NCBI RefSeq assembly: GCF_001427225.1
Contig: NZ_LMFH01000009.1
Span: forward strand, 62,001-126,000
Source of the DNA: Lysobacter sp. Root494
Lineage (GTDB): Bacteria > Pseudomonadota > Gammaproteobacteria > Xanthomonadales > Xanthomonadaceae
Reading direction: 5' to 3'
Length of the DNA: 64,000 nt
The notes beneath the pieces are model-generated. The model saw nothing but the letters and a program-made list of their open reading frames with translations, ran no database searches and was not told the origin of the DNA. Made by a program: the position numbers and the translations under genes. Below, piece by piece: positions 38,008 through 46,689 of this stretch (within the stretch, counting starts at the first letter, position 1; every line of letters starts with the position of its first letter).

Positions 38008-39270
38008 CTACCCACGCAACCGCGGCACCCCGTGCTCGTCGCGCTCCTCGACGGCGGCCTGGTCGAATATCTTCTGGCGCATGTCGCGGCCGGGTAGTTC
38101 GTCGACGGTTTCGCCGCGAGTGGTCCGCAATGCATTGACGTAGCTCTGGCGCGCGCGCGCTTCGTCGCCGATGGAAGCGAAACCGTGGCCGAGCTCTTCC
38201 CAGGCTTCCGAGCCCGCGCCCTGCGCTACCGCGCGATGCAGGAAGGCTTCGCCCTGCGGCCACTGGCCCTGCGCCATCGCGATGCGCGCACGCGTGAGCA
38301 GCAACGAGGGGCTGGCGGGGCGCTGCTTGAGCCAACGCTCGGCGTTTTCGCGGCGTGCGTCCAGGCGCGCGGGGTCCTGTGGAACCGGCAGGCGGCCGTA
38401 GAGCGCGGCAAGCGATTCGTCCCACGTCGTGTCGAGTGCGTTTTCGATGCTCTTCGCCGCGGCGTCGTCCCAGCGCAATGCGGCAGCTCGTTCGGCGTAC
38501 GCGGCGACCGTGCGTGCATCGCTGCGCAACGGCTTGGGCAGCGCTTCCCAGCGGTCGGCGAGGACGTTCGCGTCGGCGGCTTCGCGCAGGCTCGCTTCGG
38601 CCCATCGCGCTTCGAGCTCGCTCAGGCGTTCGGGCGCGACGACCTGTTGCTGTCGCAACGCGCCGAGCAGGCCGTAGGCCTCGCCCGCGCGGCCCAGCGA
38701 AGCGAGGGTTTCCGCGCGCAGCAACACGCCACGCGGCGGCAACGGCTGTGCGGCGGGCAGGTCGAGCGCCGCGAGCGCGTCGGCGTGGCGGCCTTCGGCG
38801 CGGGCGAATTCGGCGATCGCGATCGCGTGCTCGGCGGGATGCGTGGCCGCAAGAGGTTCGACGTGCTGGCGCGCGCGCGCCATGTCGCCGCGCGTGCGCG
38901 CGACGCGGCTGGCGACGAGCTGCGCGACCGTGGCGGCTTCGTCGTTTTCCGCGGCCTGGCTCAACGATTTTTCCGCCCGCGCCCAATGACCCTGTTCGGC
39001 GGCGAGCAGGCCTTCAGTGAGGCGTGCGCGCGCCTGCCTTTTGCGATGGCGGCCCAGAGCGACGAAGGGCAGGGTGAGCAGCTTCCAGACCAGCCACAGC
39101 ACGAATAGCACGAGCAGCGTGCCGAGCACGGCGCCGACCAGCGTCGTGCTGTAGTCGTTGCCGCCGTAGCGGACCAGCACGTAACCCGGGTCCTGCACGA
39201 ACAGCTGCGCGACCAGCGCGCCGAGCAGGATGAGGGCGATCCAGAACAGGAGGTTGCGGAACAGGTTCAT
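38008..39270 (-). CDS. hemY: HemY-like inner-membrane TPR protein
   Basis: 420 residues. Two N-terminal membrane helices (LLFWIALILLGALVAQLFV; LVGAVLGTLLVLFVLWLVW) followed by TPR-like helices, exactly the HemY build. Associated with protohaem biosynthesis and thought to organise the late enzymes at the membrane. Third gene of the hemD-hemX-hemY run on the minus strand, but separated from hemX by 257 bases that hold an inverted-repeat element. Start at 39270 chosen by the first helix. Confidence 0.9.
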   Translation of the reverse strand: MNLFRNLLFWIALILLGALVAQLFVQDPGYVLVRYGGNDYSTTLVGAVLGTLLVLFVLWLVWKLLTLPFVALGRHRKRQARARLTEGLLAAEQGHWARAEKSLSQAAENDEAATVAQLVASRVARTRGDMARARQHVEPLAATHPAEHAIAIAEFARAEGRHADALAALDLPAAQPLPPRGVLLRAETLASLGRAGEAYGLLGALRQQQVVAPERLSELEARWAEASLREAADANVLADRWEALPKPLRSDARTVAAYAERAAALRWDDAAAKSIENALDTTWDESLAALYGRLPVPQDPARLDARRENAERWLKQRPASPSLLLTRARIAMAQGQWPQGEAFLHRAVAQGAGSEAWEELGHGFASIGDEARARQSYVNALRTTRGETVDELPGRDMRQKIFDQAAVEERDEHGVPRLRG

Positions 39271-39310
39271 GGTCGTTGGCCGGGTTTCTTTGCGGGACAG
39301 GTTTTTTCTT

Positions 39311-39454
39311 GCGTCTTCCCGAGCGAAGCGAGGAATCTGCTGTTCTCGAGACAACACCCTGCAACTTGACTATCAGGGCCGCAGGCGCGGCACGAACATG
39401 CAGGTCACTTCATTTTCGTCGCGGGCCGGTCCCTTGCTGTGCTCGGGATGACGC
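39311..39454. repeat. Terminal-inverted-repeat element, family B, between hemX and hemY
   Basis: 144 bp with ends GCGTCTTCCCGAGC (39311-39324) and GCTCGGGATGACGC (39441-39454), which pair with one mismatch. It differs in sequence from family A but has the same size and general layout. No coding capacity. Confidence 0.7.
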
Positions 39455-39527
39455 CTGACAGTAATTCCTGTTCCAACTGCTGCTCACGCGGCACCAACCA
39501 ATCGTTGCTTCGATGCCGGGCGTCTTA

Positions 39528-40502
39528 TCAGCGCGCGCGAAGCTGCCGCAGCTGCTGGAGTGTGCTGCCGAGCGTGGGCACGGAGAGTGAAAGAGGCATC
39601 GCGGCGATGTCGCGCAGCTTCGCGCGCTGCCCAGCGAGTGCGGCCGAATCGGGCGCGAGCCGTTGCAGCCAGGTATCGGCGCGGTCCAGCGCCTGGCGAT
39701 ACGCCACGGCGTCGCGGCGCTCGGCGGCGGCGCGCGCCAGGGTGATTTCCAGCTGCAGTCCCGCGAGCGCGGCGGCGCGGTCGGCGGTCTGCACCGCGAC
39801 CGCGCGATCGGTGGGCTGGACCTGCAGCAGGTTGCCGAAGGCGCGTTCCCACCAGGGCGCCATCGCGCGCCTGGCCTGGACATCGCGCGTGGCCGGTGCC
39901 GTGACGTTCTGCGCAAAGGCGTCGAGTTGCGCGATCGCCTTCACCCGCGGATCGGCACCGAGCGCGTCGAGCGCGGTGCGTTCCTGCAGCAAGGTCTGCC
40001 GCAAGCTCAGGTAAGCCGCATCGTCGATGCCATCGAGTACGCCCGAAGCCAGCACATACGCCCGGCGCGCGCCGTCGAGATCGCCGGCGATCTGCAGGCG
40101 CTGGCCGCCGAGCACGAGCAGCATCTCGGCTTCGTCCAGGCGCAGTGCCTGCGCGCCGTGGCGGTCGGGATCGGCGAGCTTGTCGACGGTGTCCTCGAGC
40201 AGCGCCGCGCGCTGGCTGATGCCGTCGAGTTCATCGCGCAATATGCGGTTGAGCGAATCGGCCTGCTGCAGGCGGCGGCTGTTGGAGCGCTGTTCGCCAC
40301 GCATCGCGTTGAGGCGCTCGGACAGCGCATCGATCTGTTGGCGCGCGTCGACCGCATCGGCCGCCTCGTGTTCGCGCCAGCGGCGCCAGCCCAGGTACAG
40401 CGCGGCGAGCAGCGCCATCAGCAGCACGAGCATGACGATGCCCGAAGAGAGCGGGCCGCGGCTGCGGCGTGGGGCGGGTCTCTCGTCGGGCGAAGCGGAC
40501 AC
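39528..40502 (-). CDS. hemX: HemX-like uroporphyrinogen-III C-methyltransferase family protein
   Basis: 324 residues. One N-terminal membrane helix (GIVMLVLLMALLAALYLGW), then a long coiled-coil-prone helix (about 50-110, ARQQIDALSERLNAMRGEQ) and a helical domain. This is the HemX family; despite the enzyme name it lacks a SAM-dependent methylase domain. It starts at a GTG (40502), 26 bases after the hemD stop, consistent with one operon. Confidence 0.88.
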   Translation of the reverse strand: MSASPDERPAPRRSRGPLSSGIVMLVLLMALLAALYLGWRRWREHEAADAVDARQQIDALSERLNAMRGEQRSNSRRLQQADSLNRILRDELDGISQRAALLEDTVDKLADPDRHGAQALRLDEAEMLLVLGGQRLQIAGDLDGARRAYVLASGVLDGIDDAAYLSLRQTLLQERTALDALGADPRVKAIAQLDAFAQNVTAPATRDVQARRAMAPWWERAFGNLLQVQPTDRAVAVQTADRAAALAGLQLEITLARAAAERRDAVAYRQALDRADTWLQRLAPDSAALAGQRAKLRDIAAMPLSLSVPTLGSTLQQLRQLRAR

Positions 40503-40528
40503 GGCGTGGCTCGCGTGTGATCAGGGTC

Positions 40529-41293
40529 TCATGCTACCGGAAGCCGTCGCGCGGCCGCGTCGACCAGGTCCCTGGGCCGTGGACCGGCCGCGACTTCGAC
40601 ATCTACGAAGCCAAGCCCGAGCGCGAGGGTACGAAGCCGCTCGCTGGCCGCGACGACACGGACCGCTTTCACCTTGGCGACAGGATCGGCGGGCAATGCC
40701 GCCAGTACGCACTGCAACGCCGCGCCGCTGCTCAGCGCCAGTACCAGTGGCGCGTCGGCTTCGCGCAGCTGCTGAACGGCACGGGTGGACAGCGGCACGG
40801 GTTCGCGCACGTAGACGTCGGCGCGCAACACGCGGGCGCCGCGCGCGCCCAGTGCCGGCGCGATTTCACCGCGACCGCCCGGAGCGGTGACCAGCCCGAC
40901 GTCGCAGCCTCGCACGTCCTGCAGGACCGGCAGTGCGAGCAGCCCTTCGCTGTCCATCCGCGCGGGGGAATGCACGTTCGCGACGCCGGCACGCTGCAGC
41001 GCGGCTGCCGTGCCCGCGCCGACTGCGCACACGGACTGCCCGGGCCGCGCGTGCAACGCCTGCAGTGCACGGGCCGCGCGCACGGCGGCGGGGCTGGTGA
41101 ACACCACGTGCGATGCCGCCAGTGCATCGTGCAAGCCCGCGCGCGTCGCGTCGTCGTCGCGCAACTGCAATCGCCACGGCGACAACGCGATCAGCCCGCC
41201 GCCACGCCTCGCGGCTTCGCGCCGCAATGCCGCGTGTTCGCCGCGAGGACGCAGCGAGATCACATACCATGACGGGGTGCTGCGCCGGGACAT
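40529..41293 (-). CDS. hemD: Uroporphyrinogen-III synthase
   Basis: 254 residues. Cyclises hydroxymethylbilane to uroporphyrinogen III in haem synthesis. HemD is poorly conserved, but VVFTSPAAVRAARAL, SVCAVGAGTAAALQRAGV and LVLALSSGAAL mark the two Rossmann-like lobes, and the hemX and hemY neighbours confirm it. Start ATG at 41293. It is divergent from the thioesterase-like gene with only 43 bases between start codons. Confidence 0.9.
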   Translation of the reverse strand: MSRRSTPSWYVISLRPRGEHAALRREAARRGGGLIALSPWRLQLRDDDATRAGLHDALAASHVVFTSPAAVRAARALQALHARPGQSVCAVGAGTAAALQRAGVANVHSPARMDSEGLLALPVLQDVRGCDVGLVTAPGGRGEIAPALGARGARVLRADVYVREPVPLSTRAVQQLREADAPLVLALSSGAALQCVLAALPADPVAKVKAVRVVAASERLRTLALGLGFVDVEVAAGPRPRDLVDAAARRLPVA

Positions 41294-41336
41294 GCGCGCA
41301 GCTTACCGCGCGACTTCCGCCGACACGACGCAACGC

Positions 41337-41789
41337 ATGCCTTACGCCGCCGAACTCGAACAGCTCAACGCCCACTACCAGTCGATGCCACCGGTCGCGC
41401 TGATGCAACTGAGCATCGCCGGTTACGATGGCTGCCGGTTGCAACTGCATGCGCCGTTGCCCGTGCACGTGAACGACAAGGGCTGTGCCTTCGGCGGCAG
41501 CCTCGCATCGATGATGACGCTCGCGTCGTGGGGCGTGGTCTCGTTGCTGGTTGAACGCGCCGGCCTGCACGCCGATATCTACGTGGCGGATAGCCAGATC
41601 CGCTATCTCGCTCCCTTGTTCGCGGACCTCGACGTGAGCGCCGAACCCGCGCCCGAAGCGGACCCCGGTGAGTTCATCGCCACGCTGCGCAATCGCGGCC
41701 GTGCGCGCATCGGTCTCGTCGCGCGCACGCTGCTGCCCGATGGCGGTGTCGCGACCGATTTCACTGCTCGCTATGTGGCGATGTTGTAG
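41337..41789 (+). CDS. Hotdog-fold YiiD C-terminal-type thioesterase domain protein
   Basis: 150 residues from ATG 41337 (an in-frame ATG at 41292 would overlap the hemD start). LQLHAPLPVHVNDKGCAFGGSLASM over two pieces and the later DIYVADSQIRYLAPLFADL are typical of the YiiD C-terminal putative thioesterase domain, here without the GNAT domain that precedes it in E. coli YiiD. Likely an acyl-CoA or acyl-ACP thioesterase; substrate unknown. Confidence 0.82.
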   Translation: MPYAAELEQLNAHYQSMPPVALMQLSIAGYDGCRLQLHAPLPVHVNDKGCAFGGSLASMMTLASWGVVSLLVERAGLHADIYVADSQIRYLAPLFADLDVSAEPAPEADPGEFIATLRNRGRARIGLVARTLLPDGGVATDFTARYVAML

Positions 41790-41896
41790 TGAATGAGGCC
41801 GGTGTTCCCGCGCGCTGCGGCGCGTTCGATTTCCGCCGGAGCCGAAAGTCGTTCGCGGCGCGCTAGGATGCGCCAACCGACCACGGGGCTGCCCGC

Positions 41897-42343
41897 ATGA
41901 AGCGTCTGTACCAAACGTTCAACACACTGGCGCTCAAGCCAGCCTTCGTGACGTTGTGCCTGCTGGCCCTGGCTGCGTGCGCCACCGTCGCCAACCAGAG
42001 CACCAAGCTCGACCAGGCGCAGTACGCATGGTCCGGCGCGATCCGCTGGGGCGATTTCGAAGGCGCGATGAACCTGATCGATCCCGAGGAGCGCAAGAAG
42101 GTCGAGATCACCCCGCTGCAGCTGGAACGCTACAAGCAGGTGCAGATCTCCTCGTATCGCGACGTCGGCACCAGCACCGACATGGACGCCGGCAAGTCCG
42201 TGCGCGACATCGAGATCGGCGTCATCAACCGCCACACCATGGCCGAGCGCACGGTGCGCTACCGAGAAGTCTGGCGCTGGGATGCGGATGCGAAGGCGTG
42301 GTGGCTGACCAGCCCGCTGCCAGATCTGTGGGACGGGCAATAG
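41897..42343 (+). CDS. Lipoprotein of unknown function
   Basis: 148 residues. Lipobox LAAC, lipidated Cys28, after a good signal. The mature part is a mixed alpha/beta domain with AWSGAIRWGDFEGAMNLIDPEE and a tryptophan-rich end (EVWRWDADAKAWWLTSPLP), similar in layout to NTF2-like envelope lipoproteins. Function not recognised. Convergent with the permease gene. Confidence 0.8.
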   Translation: MKRLYQTFNTLALKPAFVTLCLLALAACATVANQSTKLDQAQYAWSGAIRWGDFEGAMNLIDPEERKKVEITPLQLERYKQVQISSYRDVGTSTDMDAGKSVRDIEIGVINRHTMAERTVRYREVWRWDADAKAWWLTSPLPDLWDGQ

Positions 42344-42427
42344 GCCGCATCGATTCGCTTTGAACCTCGCACTGTTTGACTTCAACGGCATGTCACGGCC
42401 CGTGAGGCTTGCCTGACGCAACGACCT

Positions 42428-42449
42428 GGCGCCGGGCGTACCCGGTGCC
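42428..42449. terminator. Hairpin between lipoprotein and permease genes
   Basis: GGCGCCGGG (42428-42436) pairs with CCCGGTGCC (42441-42449) with one G-T wobble, loop CGTA. It lies midway between two convergent stops and has no clear T tract. Confidence 0.45.
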
Positions 42450-42498
42450 GATGCTGCGAAGGGCCAAAGCGCCGCGCAGGCATGGCGCGACGTGACCG

Positions 42499-43911
42499 TT
42501 ACATCGCCACGTAGTAGGTCGCGATCGCCACGAACACCGCCAATGTCTTGATGATCGTGATCGCAAAGATGTCCTTGTAGGACTGCCGGTGGCTGAGCCC
42601 AGTCACCGCCAGCAGCGTGATCACCGCGCCGTTGTGCGGCAACGTGTCCATGCCGCCCGACGCCATCGAGGCGATGCGATGCAGCACTTCCATCGGAATG
42701 CCGGCGGCCTGCGCATTGGCGATGAACGTATCGGCCATCGCCGCGAGCGCGATGCTCATGCCGCCCGACGCGGAGCCCGTGATGCCCGCGAGCGACGTCA
42801 CCGTCACTGCTTCGTTCACCAGCGGATTCGGGATCGCACCCAGCGCGTTGGCGACGACGAGGAAACCCGGAAGCGCGGCGATCACCGCGCCGAAGCCGTA
42901 TTCCGATGCGGTGTTCATCGATGCGAGCAGCGCACCGCCGATCGCGCTCTTGCCGCCTTCGGCGAAACTCGCCTTCACCGGCTTCCATGCGAACAGCAGC
43001 ACGCAGGCGATGCCGGCCAGCAGGGCGCCTTCCACCGCCCAGATCGCGGCGACCTTCGAGACTTCCTGCACCACCGGCGCGGCCTTGCCCATCGACGACG
43101 GCACGAATTCGTGGCTGGTGCCGTACCACTGCGGGATCAGCACCGAGAACAGCTTGTTGCACACGCCCACCAGCACCAGCGGCAGGATCGCAACGTAGGG
43201 ATTGGCGAGCGCGGTGCCGGCGAAAGCCGCGGGCTCGTTCACCAGCGTGGACGGATCGCCGTAGCCTTCGCCGTTCTTCAATGCGACGCGTCGCCGCCAT
43301 TCCAGGTACGACAGGCCTGCGATCAGGATGAACACCGATCCGCTCACGCCCAGCAGCGGCGCGGCCCAGGAATCGGTGCCGAAGAACGACGTCGGAATGA
43401 TGTTCTGGATCTGCGGTGTGCCCGGCAGCGCGTCCATGGTGAAGGTGAACGCACCCAGCGCGATCGTGCCGGGAATCAGGCGCTTGGGGATGTTGCCCTG
43501 GCGGAAGAGTTCGGCGGCGAACGGATACACCGCGAACACGACGACGAACAGCGACACGCCGCCGTAGGTCAGCAGCGCGCACACCACGACGATCGAGAGC
43601 ATCGCGCGGCCCGCGCCGAATACGCGAATGGTCGAAGCCACGATCGAACGCGAGAAGCCCGACAACTCGATCAGCTTGCCGAACAGGGCGCCGAGCACGA
43701 ACACCGGGAAGTACAGCTTCAGGAAACCGACCATCTTGTCCATGAACAGGCCGGTGAACATCGGCGCGACCAGCGACGGATCGGTCAGCAACACCGCGCC
43801 GAGCGCGGCGACCGGCGCGAACAGGATCACGCTGTGGCCGCGGTAGGCCACGACCATCAGGAAGCACAGCGCGGCGAGAACGACGAGGAATGACAGAAGC
43901 GGGAAGGACAT
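42499..43911 (-). CDS. GntP family permease, probably for D-3-hydroxybutyrate
   Basis: 470 residues, about twelve membrane helices. VAYRGHSVILFAPVAALGAV, LIELSGFSRSIVA, GNIPKRLIPGTIALGAFTF and DALPGTPQIQNIIPTSFF are as in the GntP-branch annotated as D-beta-hydroxybutyrate permeases, which in Pseudomonas sits beside bdhA. Inner-membrane uptake of 3-hydroxybutyrate or gluconate-like acids. The bdhA gene lies 10 kb away in the same neighbourhood, supporting the hydroxybutyrate reading. Divergent from the TonB receptor. Confidence 0.88.
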   Translation of the reverse strand: MSFPLLSFLVVLAALCFLMVVAYRGHSVILFAPVAALGAVLLTDPSLVAPMFTGLFMDKMVGFLKLYFPVFVLGALFGKLIELSGFSRSIVASTIRVFGAGRAMLSIVVVCALLTYGGVSLFVVVFAVYPFAAELFRQGNIPKRLIPGTIALGAFTFTMDALPGTPQIQNIIPTSFFGTDSWAAPLLGVSGSVFILIAGLSYLEWRRRVALKNGEGYGDPSTLVNEPAAFAGTALANPYVAILPLVLVGVCNKLFSVLIPQWYGTSHEFVPSSMGKAAPVVQEVSKVAAIWAVEGALLAGIACVLLFAWKPVKASFAEGGKSAIGGALLASMNTASEYGFGAVIAALPGFLVVANALGAIPNPLVNEAVTVTSLAGITGSASGGMSIALAAMADTFIANAQAAGIPMEVLHRIASMASGGMDTLPHNGAVITLLAVTGLSHRQSYKDIFAITIIKTLAVFVAIATYYVAM

Positions 43912-43981
43912 TCATTGCTCCATCGCGACTGGCGCGAAGTGGGATCGGCCTCGCGCACACTGCACGCGCTGCCTGCTCTTG

Positions 43982-44107
43982 CTCGTCATCCCCGCGAAGG
44001 CGGGGATCCAGCGACTTTTGCTTTCTGCTCCAGGCGCCAGGAGCGAAGACGCTGATCACCAGCACTCCGCGCCGCGAAAAGGTACTTCCGCCTTCGCTGG
44101 AATGACG
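43982..44107. repeat. Terminal-inverted-repeat element, family A copy 3
   Basis: About 126 bp. Left end CTCGTCATCCCCGCGAAGGC with ATCCAGCGACTTTT, right end CCGCCTTCGCTGGAATGACG. The core differs from the other copies. Confidence 0.78.
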
Positions 44108-44177
44108 GGCGTTTTCTCTCGTGTGCCGGAAAGCGATTGCCAGGCGAGTCTCCCGGCCGCGCCGCGGCCGGCCCATT

Positions 44178-44220
44178 GTCCGAAGGTACGATGCCGTCCC
44201 TTCGGCGCCGGCCCTAGCCT
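44178..44220 (+). promoter_or_regulatory. GTAC-box promoter of the TonB receptor gene
   Basis: GTCC-GAAG-GTAC (44178-44189), 24 bases, then the -10-like CTAGCCT (44214-44220). The same layout occurs in front of bdhA and the oligomer hydrolase. The bases GTACGATGCCG are identical to those at the oligomer hydrolase promoter. Confidence 0.68.
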
Positions 44221-44298
44221 TGCGAAAACGGCCCACTCCTGCCGGGGTGCAGGGGTCCGCCGCAACGTGTACGTACGCACCCGTTAGGAGGGGACGCG

Positions 44299-46536
44299 AT
44301 GAAGCGCAAGTATTTGAGTCTGGCGATCGGTTCGGTGCTGGTGACCGCGCTCGCGGCACCGGTGGCGTGGGCGCAGGACGCGGCTCCTTCGGATGCAACG
44401 ACGCAGGAAACCAAGGCAACCAATCTCGGCGCACTGACGGTCACCGCGCGCAAGCGCGAGGAGACTCTGCAGGAAGTACCGGTCGCGGTCACCGCGTTTA
44501 CCGCCGATGCGCTCGACAAGCTTGCCGTCGACGACATCTCTGACCTCGACGCGCAGGTGCCGAACCTCACGGTGTACGCCGCGCGCGGTTCGAGCAGCAC
44601 GCTCACCGCGTACATCCGCGGCGTCGGCCAGTCCGATCCGCTGTGGGGCGTGGATCCGGGCGTCGGCCTGTATCTCGACGACGTGTACATCGCGCGTCCG
44701 CAGGGTGCGCTGCTCGACGTGTTCGACGTCGAGCGCGTGGAAGTGCTGCGCGGCCCGCAGGGCACGCTGTACGGCAAGAACACGATCGGCGGCGCGATCA
44801 AGTACATCTCGCGCGGGCTGCCGCGCGAGTTCGAAGGCAATGCCTCGATGACGGTCGGCAACTACAACCAGCTCGACGTGAAGGCCGCCATCGGCGGTCC
44901 GATCGGCGGCGCCGACAGCGGCCTGCGTGGACGCATCGCGGTGGCGAGTCTCAACCGCGACGGCTTCGGCGAGAACACGGTCACCGACCAGGACGTGAGC
45001 GACAAGGAAATCCTCGCGCTGCGTGGCCAGCTCGGCGCGTACGCGGGCGACAACTTCAACGTGCAGTTCGCGTTCGACTGGATGGACGACCAGTCCGGCG
45101 TGCGCGGCGCGCAGATGCTCGCGCCGAACCGTTTCGTGCCGGGCGTGCAGCCGCTGGATTCGCGCTACGACGTGCGCAACGGCATGCCCAACGTCAACGA
45201 CACCGAGATGAAAGGCATCTCCGCCACCGTGAACTGGCGCGTGAACGACGACCTCAGCCTGAAGTACGTCGTTGCCAAGCGTGAGTCCGACTCCGAAACC
45301 AACATCGACTTCGACACGACCCAGGCCAAGATCGCTGACGTCAAGGCGTTCTACAGTGACCAGCAGGTCAGCCACGAAATCCAGGCCAACTACGATGCAG
45401 GCGGCCGCGCGCGCGGTGTGATGGGCCTGTACAAGTTCGACGGCGACGCCGGCGGGCAGGTCCTCAATAACTTCTTCAACCTTCTGTTCGGTGACACCCA
45501 GGGCGTCGTGCAGACCGAAAGCATCGCGCTGTACGCCGACTGGACCTTTGATCTCACCGAGAAACTCAAGCTCGACGTCGGCGCGCGCTACACCGACGAG
45601 GACAAGCACGCGACCGTGCTCAACCGCGGCTACCGCGACGCGACGTACACGCAGCCGATTTCGGTCGCCGCGAACTTCGACAAGACCATCAACTTCAAGA
45701 ACACCTCGCCGAAGATCTCGCTCGACTACGAAATCACCCCGGACATCATGGTGTACGGCCTGGCCTCGCGCGGCTTCAAGTCCGGCGGCTACAACATCCG
45801 TGCGCAGGCGACCGCGGTGCCGCGTTCGGCCGAGCCGTTCCAGGACGAGCAGGTCGACAGCTATGAAGTCGGCACGAAAATGGGCTTCCTCGATTCCACG
45901 CTGTTCCTGAACCTCGCCGCCTTCCACAACAAGTACGACGACATCCAGCTGTCGATCTTCACCGCCTACGACAGCAACGGCGACGGCACCGACGATGCGT
46001 TCTTCGGCGACTTCACCAACGCAGGCTCGGGCACGGTCAACGGCGCCGAAGTCGAATACCAGTGGCTGCCGACGGCGAACTGGGTGGTGTCGGGCAACTT
46101 CGCGTGGCTCGATGCGAAGTACGACGAGTACATGTTCAAGGGCGTGAACATCGCCGACCAGCAAGAATTCACCAACGCGCCCGAGTTCTCCGGCGCGGTG
46201 AATCTCGAATGGCGCACCGAGCTCGCCAGCGGCGGCAACCTGTCGGCGCGGGTGGGATACAGCTATCAGTCCGAAGTCGTGGCGACGACGGAAGTCGTGC
46301 GCGATCCGGTCACCGGCGCGACGACGCAGCCGATCACGCAGGACGGCTACGGCCTGGTCAACGCGGGCGTGACCTGGCGCCTCAACGACGCGTGGTCGTT
46401 CTCGCTGTCGGGCACCAACCTGGCCGACGAGGAATACCGCACCACCGGCTACAACCTGAATGCCGCGCTTGGCGTCATGACCGGCTTCTACGGCGCACCG
46501 CGCCAGTACGCCCTGACGGCGCGCTACAACTTCTGA
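44299..46536 (+). CDS. TonB-dependent outer-membrane receptor
   Basis: 745 residues. Signal peptide ending VAWAQ, a short TonB-box region LGALTVTARKREETLQEVPV, plug domain with EVLRGPQGTLYGKNTIGGAI, and a 22-strand barrel ending in ALTARYNF with a terminal Phe. Strong ribosome site TTAGGAGGGG. Imports an unidentified substrate; its position in a 3-hydroxybutyrate locus and its promoter box suggest 3HB oligomers or a related acid, which is inference. A good terminator follows. Confidence 0.94.
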   Translation: MKRKYLSLAIGSVLVTALAAPVAWAQDAAPSDATTQETKATNLGALTVTARKREETLQEVPVAVTAFTADALDKLAVDDISDLDAQVPNLTVYAARGSSSTLTAYIRGVGQSDPLWGVDPGVGLYLDDVYIARPQGALLDVFDVERVEVLRGPQGTLYGKNTIGGAIKYISRGLPREFEGNASMTVGNYNQLDVKAAIGGPIGGADSGLRGRIAVASLNRDGFGENTVTDQDVSDKEILALRGQLGAYAGDNFNVQFAFDWMDDQSGVRGAQMLAPNRFVPGVQPLDSRYDVRNGMPNVNDTEMKGISATVNWRVNDDLSLKYVVAKRESDSETNIDFDTTQAKIADVKAFYSDQQVSHEIQANYDAGGRARGVMGLYKFDGDAGGQVLNNFFNLLFGDTQGVVQTESIALYADWTFDLTEKLKLDVGARYTDEDKHATVLNRGYRDATYTQPISVAANFDKTINFKNTSPKISLDYEITPDIMVYGLASRGFKSGGYNIRAQATAVPRSAEPFQDEQVDSYEVGTKMGFLDSTLFLNLAAFHNKYDDIQLSIFTAYDSNGDGTDDAFFGDFTNAGSGTVNGAEVEYQWLPTANWVVSGNFAWLDAKYDEYMFKGVNIADQQEFTNAPEFSGAVNLEWRTELASGGNLSARVGYSYQSEVVATTEVVRDPVTGATTQPITQDGYGLVNAGVTWRLNDAWSFSLSGTNLADEEYRTTGYNLNAALGVMTGFYGAPRQYALTARYNF

Positions 46537-46561
46537 CGCTGGTTCTCCCTGCGGTGGGATT

Positions 46562-46600
46562 GCACGGCGACGGATGCGAATCCGTCGTCGTGCTTTTGTT
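46562..46600 (+). terminator. Rho-independent terminator of the TonB receptor gene
   Basis: GCACGGCGACGGA (46562-46574) pairs with TCCGTCGTCGTGC (46581-46593) with one wobble, followed by TTTTGTTT. Confidence 0.85.
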
Positions 46601-46689
46601 TGCGCGCGTCGCATCCATTCGCAGCCGGGAGAACAAGTGCAGTTATCCTCGCGGGCATGCTGCACTCGTCTGAAGCCTGACCCGCCGCC

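Larger units (their letters stand above)
43912..44298. other. Divergent intergenic region, permease / TonB receptor
   Basis: 387 bases. Contains family A repeat copy 3 (43982-44107) and the receptor promoter (44178-44220). I see no matching promoter box for the permease; the repeat lies where it would be expected. Confidence 0.5.

Noticed and set aside
42589-43893. 434-residue plus-strand frame
   Set aside because: Antisense to the GntP permease; hydrophilic, His/Arg-rich and without motifs.
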